Below, piece after piece: positions 59,528-64,000 of a stretch of DNA of 64,000 bases. A program made the translations under genes and the position numbers. The stretch lies in NCBI GenBank assembly GCA_965202905.1, contig OZ241868.1, positions 2,852,001 to 2,916,000 on the forward strand. The letters run 5' to 3'. The notes below the pieces were generated by a model. It had not been told where the DNA came from, did not search any database, and worked only from the letters and a program-made list of their open reading frames with translations. The number at the start of each line of letters is the position of its first letter. Within the stretch, counting starts at the first letter, position 1. The stretch is from CAYFYS01 sp965202905 (GTDB taxonomy: Bacteria > Pseudomonadota > Alphaproteobacteria > MPNO01).

Positions 59528-61321
59528 TCAGCCGGACCGCAGCGTCCGGTCGATCCTGCCGAGGATCGACTGGACGCTTTCGTCCGGGGTCATGGATTCG
59601 GTGTCCAGGTGTAACTCCGGACTCAGCGGCGGCTCGTAGGCGCTGTCGATCCCGGTGAAGTTCTTCAAAGCGCCGCGCCGCGCCTTGGCGTAGAGCCCCT
59701 TGATGTCGCGCGCCTCGCATGTCGCGAGCAAGGCGTCGATATAAATCTCAAGGAATTCGCCGGGCTCGAACAGGCGACGGGCAAACTCGCGCTCGGCGCG
59801 GAACGGGCTGATGAACGCCACGATGACGACCAGCCCGGCATCGACCATCAGCCGCGCGACCTCGGCGACCCGGCGGATGTTCTCCACCCGGTCGGCCTCC
59901 GTGAACCCGAGGTCGCGGTTGAGGCCGTGGCGCACGTTGTCTCCGTCGAGCAGATAAGTGTGCCAACCTTCCGCCAACAGCCGCTGCTCCAGCAGGTTGG
60001 CGATGGTCGACTTGCCGGAACCCGACAGCCCGGTCAGCCAGAGACAGGCCGGACGCTGCAGCTTCAACGCCGCCCGGGTGGCGCGGGTGACCTCCAGCGC
60101 CTGCCAGTGGATGTTGGCCGCGCGCCGGAGCGCGAAGTCGATCGCGCCGGCGCCGACGGTCGCGTTCGTCGTCCGGTCGATCAGCGTGAACCCGCCGAGC
60201 GCCTTGCAGGCGGCATGGGGCGCGAACGCCACTGGCCGGTCGGTCGCAATGTTCACCGCGCCGGTCTGATCGAGCGCGAGCGCGGCCGCCGCGCGCTCGG
60301 TCCCGTCGGCCGGGTCCAGGCGATGCTTGATCCGGGTCACGGTAGCGCCGACCTGACAGTCATGCAGCTTCATCAGATACGGCCGGCCGGCCATGAGCGC
60401 GTCCTCGGCCATCCAGATCAGAATCGCCTGGAACTGATCGCCGACCTCGACCGGGTCTTCGGCGGCGGCGATGACCTCGCCCGGGCCGATATCGGGCGCG
60501 GGCTCCAGCGCTATAGTGACCAACTCCCCGGTATGGCCGGCTTCCCGCTCGCCGCGCCGGTCCGAGATCGCGGCGATTCGCGCCTCGCGTCCCGAGGGCG
60601 CGAGGCGCACCCGGTCGCCTGGCGAGGCCGCGCCGGCGGCTATGCGGCCACGGTAGCCGCGCGGACCCTTGCCCCGCCGCTCGACCGACTGGACCGGCAT
60701 TCGGAAAGGCTCGCCGTTCGCGGGCGGCTCCATCTCGATCGTCTCCAGGAGATCGAGAACCGTCGGGCCGCGGTACCAGGACGCGTCCTCCGGCGGTCGG
60801 ACGAGGTTGGCGCCGTCCCGCAGGCAGATCGGGACCGGCCGGATGTCGGAGAAACCGAAATCGGCGACGAGCCCGAGATAGTCCCGCGCGATCGCCTCGT
60901 ACCGGCCTTGGTCCCAGTCGATCAGGTCCATCTTGTCGACCGCCAGCACGATGTGCCTGACCCCGAACAGCGAGACGACACGGCTGTGCCGCAACGCATC
61001 GCCCCGGACGCCGGCGCGCGCGTCGACCAGCAGCACCGCGAGCGCGGCGGCGGATGCGCCGATCGCCGTGCCGCCGGCGTCCTCCCGATCGCCGGGCGGA
61101 ACGGCGAGGATGAGCCGCCTTGCGGGTGTCGCGAATTGCCGGCAGGCGACATCGAGCGTCATGCCGGGCTCGTCTCCGGCGCCGTCCTGCCGCGGGCGCT
61201 TTGCCCGGCCGGAAGGCTGGTCCTCGACGACCGGGCCGCCATCGCCGATGATGCGGTCGATGAGCGTGTCCCCGCTCTCGGCGCCGCCGCCGCAAACGAG
61301 GAAGCGAAGCGGCGGGCGCAT
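59528..61321 (-). CDS. CysN-CysC fusion with degenerate GTPase and intact APS kinase domain
   Basis: 597 residues from ATG 61321. The N-terminal domain aligns with CysN (FLVCGGGAESGDTLIDR, LFGVRHIVLAVDKMDL) but the P-loop GxxxxGK(S/T) reads GGGAESGDT, the DTPGH switch reads VPPGD and the REQGIT switch I reads DEPGMT. So GTP hydrolysis is probably lost. The C-terminal APS kinase keeps its P-loop (WLTGLSGSGKSTIANLLEQR) and DGDNVRHGLNRDLGF. It could still make PAPS from APS. No cysD is nearby. Overlaps no gene; next to NusG-like gene. Confidence 0.85.
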   Translation of the reverse strand: MRPPLRFLVCGGGAESGDTLIDRIIGDGGPVVEDQPSGRAKRPRQDGAGDEPGMTLDVACRQFATPARRLILAVPPGDREDAGGTAIGASAAALAVLLVDARAGVRGDALRHSRVVSLFGVRHIVLAVDKMDLIDWDQGRYEAIARDYLGLVADFGFSDIRPVPICLRDGANLVRPPEDASWYRGPTVLDLLETIEMEPPANGEPFRMPVQSVERRGKGPRGYRGRIAAGAASPGDRVRLAPSGREARIAAISDRRGEREAGHTGELVTIALEPAPDIGPGEVIAAAEDPVEVGDQFQAILIWMAEDALMAGRPYLMKLHDCQVGATVTRIKHRLDPADGTERAAAALALDQTGAVNIATDRPVAFAPHAACKALGGFTLIDRTTNATVGAGAIDFALRRAANIHWQALEVTRATRAALKLQRPACLWLTGLSGSGKSTIANLLEQRLLAEGWHTYLLDGDNVRHGLNRDLGFTEADRVENIRRVAEVARLMVDAGLVVIVAFISPFRAEREFARRLFEPGEFLEIYIDALLATCEARDIKGLYAKARRGALKNFTGIDSAYEPPLSPELHLDTESMTPDESVQSILGRIDRTLRSG

Positions 61322-61377
61322 CGCCGACAATCCGCCTGCCGGATTTCGTGTGTCCGTATGTCCCTCGCCGGGGTCGG

Positions 61378-61899
61378 TCAAGATTCGAGGGTCCCTGACC
61401 CGGCGCGACCGACCCAATCATGCGGCGCCCGCGCGCGAACCGTGCGGCCCAGCAGGTTGAGCAGCACCACGACTCTGCCCGGCCCCGCGCTTCCGGACAG
61501 CAGGCCGTCGACATCGCCCAGCGGCCCATCGATCAGGCTGACCGGATCGCCCGGCTTCAGTTTCCGGGGATCGACCAACCGCACGAAGCCCTCCGCATCC
61601 TCGCGGCCCCGGATCTCGCGAATGACCGGCTCCGGGACGGCCGCCGGGACGCCCCCGAAGGCGACCAGACCGCTCACCCCCGGCGCGTTGTCAATGATCC
61701 GCCGGCCGGTGCTCTTCAGATCCGCCTGCACGAACAGATAGCGCGGAAACAGCGGAGCGCTGACCACATCGACCTTTCGCGCATGTCGGCGGCGTTTGCG
61801 GTATTGGGGCAAATATACCTCCAGGCCGCGCTGCCAGAGATTGCTCCGCGCCCACAGCTCCATGCGCGGCTTCGCGTGGACCGCGTACCAGCGCATCAC
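61378..61899 (-). CDS. NusG-like transcription antitermination factor
   Basis: 173 residues (MM start; the second M is 3 bases in). NGN domain RWYAVHAKPRMELWARSNLW, then LFPRYLFVQADL, and a KOW-like C-terminus (LKPGDPVSLIDGPLGDVDGL). A specialised NusG (RfaH/UpxY/LoaP type) rather than housekeeping NusG, since it stands in a polysaccharide region without rpl/sec neighbours. Such factors let polymerase read through long export operons. Starts a leftward unit with CysN-CysC. Confidence 0.85.
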   Translation of the reverse strand: MMRWYAVHAKPRMELWARSNLWQRGLEVYLPQYRKRRRHARKVDVVSAPLFPRYLFVQADLKSTGRRIIDNAPGVSGLVAFGGVPAAVPEPVIREIRGREDAEGFVRLVDPRKLKPGDPVSLIDGPLGDVDGLLSGSAGPGRVVVLLNLLGRTVRARAPHDWVGRAGSGTLES

Positions 61900-62531
61900 T
61901 CGATGTTCCTCCCGGACCGCCGGCCGCGCGCGACCGGCGCCGGCGGTGCGGTGAAGCTGCGTTCGTCACCGACCCCCTTGCGGGCGAGACGGCAGGCGCA
62001 CCGGTTGCGCGGCGTGCGCCGGACCTTCACAAACCCCTTGCGGAGGCGGCGCCCGACGCCGGGTTCGCACGACAGGCTGCGCGGCGACAAAGTCTCACGG
62101 CCGGAGATCGTAAATCGGATATCACAGGTGATCCGACCGCCGGAACGTTCCAAACGATGCCGGCGCCGGGCATTCTGGCTGCGCACTCGCTTCCCATGGA
62201 AAATACCGGATGCCTCACAAGGCGCCCTCTGGCGCGGGCTATACATCGTTCGGTTCGCGAACGTCAACCCGACGCACAGGCGTCTTGCAGAGCGGCTGAT
62301 CATATGCCATTTACGGCCCGCTCCGTTGCGTCCCGCCCCGTCCCGCCTATGCGATATGGCCGCAACGGCATGGACAGGGCCCCTGCGGGGGCCTTCGCTA
62401 TTTGTGCTATCGCTATTTGTTCTATTTGTGCTCTTCGAGGGTGGTGCGGATGGACCGGGTAGCGGTATTCGTCGACGCAGGATACCTTATCGACGGTATT
62501 GACGGTCCGTGCATACCAGCTTCCAGAGCCC
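61900..62531. other. long intergenic region between NusG-like and glycosyltransferase genes
   Basis: About 630 bases with no gene I can support; a basic, Arg-rich reverse-strand frame there lacks family features and a ribosome site. Around 62395-62440 lies an AT-rich stretch with imperfect repeats of CGCTATTTGTGCTAT. Promoters for both divergent units should be here. Confidence 0.45.
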
Positions 62532-63740
62532 ATGATTGCCCCGGAGATCGGCAAATCCGCCCGGCGGGACCGGCCGGCGGGGTCCCGGTCGCCTCGACGG
62601 CCGCACGCGGCCTCGGGTGCGCCGGTGGCTGAGCGCCGCATCGCGATCTTTCTTCCATCGCTGAGCGGCGGTGGGGCCGAGCGCGCGATGGTCAACCTCG
62701 CCGGCGCGTTCGTCGCGCGCGGCCGGCCGGTCGACATGGTGCTCGTCGAGGCGTCCGGGCCTTACATGAAGGGCCTTGCGGCGGAGGTTCGCGTCGTCGA
62801 CCTCCGCGCCCGCCGGATGCTCCGTGCGGTTCCTGCCTTGGCCGGGTATCTGCGGCGCGAGCGGCCGGTCGCGCTGCTCTCGGCCCTGACCTACGCCAAT
62901 CTCGGGGCCATCTGGGCCAGACGGCTGTCGCGCACCGCACCGCGCCTGGTGATCAGCGAGCAGAACTTCCTGTCCGTCGCCGCCCGCAACGCCGCGACCT
63001 CGCGCAAGCGCACGACGCCGCATCTGGCGCGTCTGTTTTACCGCTGGGCCGACGCTGTGGCGGTCATCTCACGCGGTGTCGGCGAGGACCTGGCCGCGGT
63101 CACCGGCCTGCCGACCGAGCGCATGAGCCTGATCTACAACCCCGTGGTGACCCCCGATCTGGATGCGCGCGCCGCGGCCCCGGTATCCCACCCCTGGTTC
63201 GACGACGGCGGACCGCCGGTCGTCCTCGCGGTCGGCCGGCTGGCGCCGCAAAAAGACTATCCCACCATGTTGCGGGCCTTCCGCGCCGTGCGGTCGGCGC
63301 GCCCGGCCCGGCTGATGATCCTGGGCGAGGGGCCCGACCGCGACGCCCTCGCCGGCATGGTCGGAGATTTCGGCCTCGCAGGCGAGGTGGCGATGCCGGG
63401 CTTCGTCGAAAACCCGATGTCGTATATGAGCCGGGCCGCCGTTTTCGTGCTGTCATCGCGCTGGGAGGGATTCGGCAACGTCCTCGCCGAGGCCCTGGCC
63501 GCGGGCTGCCCGGTGGTCTCCACGGATTGTCCGAGCGGGCCCTCGGAAATCCTCGACGACGGCCGGTTTGGCGCGCTGGTCGCGGTCGGAGACGACGCAG
63601 CGCTGGCCGCCGCCATCGTTGCGACCCTCCACGCGCCGCCGGACCGCGCGGTGCTCAAAAAACGCGCCGCGGCGTTCTCGGTCGAGCCGATCGCCGCGCA
63701 GTATCTCGATCTTCTGTTGCAGCGCGCTCACCCCGGCTGA
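62532..63740 (+). CDS. glycosyltransferase family 4 protein
   Basis: 402 residues from ATG 62532; GTG at 62625, just before ERRIAIFLPSLSGGGAERAM, may be the true start because the first 30 residues look unstructured. GT-B fold: LPSLSGGGAERAMVNLA, VLAVGRLAPQKDYPTMLRAF, ILGEGPDRDAL and the donor-site SSRWEGFGNVLAEALAAGCP. Adds a sugar during polysaccharide assembly in the cytoplasm. Converges with the methyltransferase gene, overlapping by 13 bases. Confidence 0.9.
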   Translation: MIAPEIGKSARRDRPAGSRSPRRPHAASGAPVAERRIAIFLPSLSGGGAERAMVNLAGAFVARGRPVDMVLVEASGPYMKGLAAEVRVVDLRARRMLRAVPALAGYLRRERPVALLSALTYANLGAIWARRLSRTAPRLVISEQNFLSVAARNAATSRKRTTPHLARLFYRWADAVAVISRGVGEDLAAVTGLPTERMSLIYNPVVTPDLDARAAAPVSHPWFDDGGPPVVLAVGRLAPQKDYPTMLRAFRAVRSARPARLMILGEGPDRDALAGMVGDFGLAGEVAMPGFVENPMSYMSRAAVFVLSSRWEGFGNVLAEALAAGCPVVSTDCPSGPSEILDDGRFGALVAVGDDAALAAAIVATLHAPPDRAVLKKRAAAFSVEPIAAQYLDLLLQRAHPG

Positions 63741-64000
63741 GCCAGGACGACCCGGCCGGTCTTGATTCCCGGATCCTCCGGCCGCCGGGCGGCCGCCTCG
63801 ATCTCGCGCTGGCCCGCTTCGATCGGCGCGACATCGAGAAGGCGGAACCCGGCTTCCCGGAAGAGCGCGAGGTCGTCGGCGCGCCGCAGGCGGTTCCGGT
63901 AGTGGTTGCGCGGGTTGGTCGAGGCGGCGCCGTCGACCGTTCCGTCTTCCAGCCCGGTCGCGCGGAAGGCTCCCGGTGAGCTTCCGCTGAGCCCGGTAGT
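63728..64000 (-). CDS. SAM-dependent methyltransferase, C-terminal part
   Basis: Open frame entering from the right edge and ending in TGA at 63728. 90 residues are visible: NPRNHYRNRLRRADDLALFR, EAGFRLLDVAPIEAGQ and GIKTGRVVLAQPG. The segment YRNRLRxxDxLxLFxEAGF is typical of the last part of class I methyltransferases. The start and SAM-binding motif lie outside the window. Confidence 0.6.
   Translation of the reverse strand, partial: TTGLSGSSPGAFRATGLEDGTVDGAASTNPRNHYRNRLRRADDLALFREAGFRLLDVAPIEAGQREIEAAARRPEDPGIKTGRVVLAQPG

Noticed and set aside
61896..62303. Arg-rich reverse-strand open frame upstream of the NusG-like gene
   Set aside because: Basic low-complexity composition, no ribosome site and no family features; likely a by-product of high GC.

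Overview
The window is GC-rich (roughly two thirds G+C by eye) and densely packed, with many 4-bp start/stop overlaps, GTG and TTG starts and convergent gene overlaps. Gene content suggests an alphaproteobacterium, perhaps near Rhodospirillales: a tripartite tricarboxylate transporter, many CoA-transferase, acyl-CoA dehydrogenase and amidohydrolase genes, molybdenum hydroxylases, and GfcB/YjbH-type exopolysaccharide genes. This placement is inference. No rRNA, tRNA or CRISPR array was seen.

Layout. 0-4.4 kb: trehalose/glucose block (otsB end, GH15 hydrolase, otsA, glucokinase). 4.4-7.5 kb: leftward acyl-CoA operon (acyl-CoA dehydrogenase, CoA-transferase, hydratase). 7.6-8.4 kb: decayed ISNCY-type transposase and a repeat. 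8.4-17.5 kb: rightward hydrolase set (M20 amidohydrolase, gamma-glutamyltransferase, amidohydrolase, D-threonine aldolase-like), then leftward TctA-TctB fusion and TctC. 17.5-21.7 kb: leftward NDP-forming acyl-CoA synthetase, acyl-CoA dehydrogenase and hydroxycinnamoyl-CoA hydratase/lyase-like gene, a candidate aromatic-acid side-chain pathway.

21.9-27.5 kb is the most distinctive region: a lasso-peptide-type RiPP cluster with three precursor genes, a PqqD-like recognition protein, an HPr-kinase-like kinase, a PAPS sulfotransferase and an asparagine-synthetase-like cyclase. No recognisable leader peptidase (B2) is present. The third precursor is thrown out of frame by a run of 13 cytosines. 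The cluster is bounded on the right by transposase debris.

27.8-41.8 kb: AhpD-like protein, queG, dusA, an Asp/Glu-racemase-superfamily protein, a three-subunit molybdenum hydroxylase, a frameshifted VOC gene, a thioredoxin-fold gene with an in-frame TGA and a SECIS-like hairpin (probable selenoprotein), two iron-sulfur proteins around a decayed threonine aldolase, and a TauE/SafE permease. 41.8-50.2 kb: leftward catabolic block with a 3-hydroxyisobutyrate-dehydrogenase-like gene, a divergent orphan GroEL, a Rieske dioxygenase (alpha and beta), two alpha/beta hydrolases and a flavin monooxygenase-like gene.

50.3-64 kb: exopolysaccharide region (GfcB-like lipoprotein, Wza-like export protein, WecA-like transferase, YjbH-like barrel, NusG paralogue, glycosyltransferase, methyltransferase end) plus a CysN/CysC fusion whose GTPase P-loop is degenerate. 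Three copies of an intergenic element with a terminal hairpin (11.24, 16.26 and 46.46 kb) and two decayed copies of one integrase-type transposase (27.5 and 54.0 kb) mark past mobile activity.
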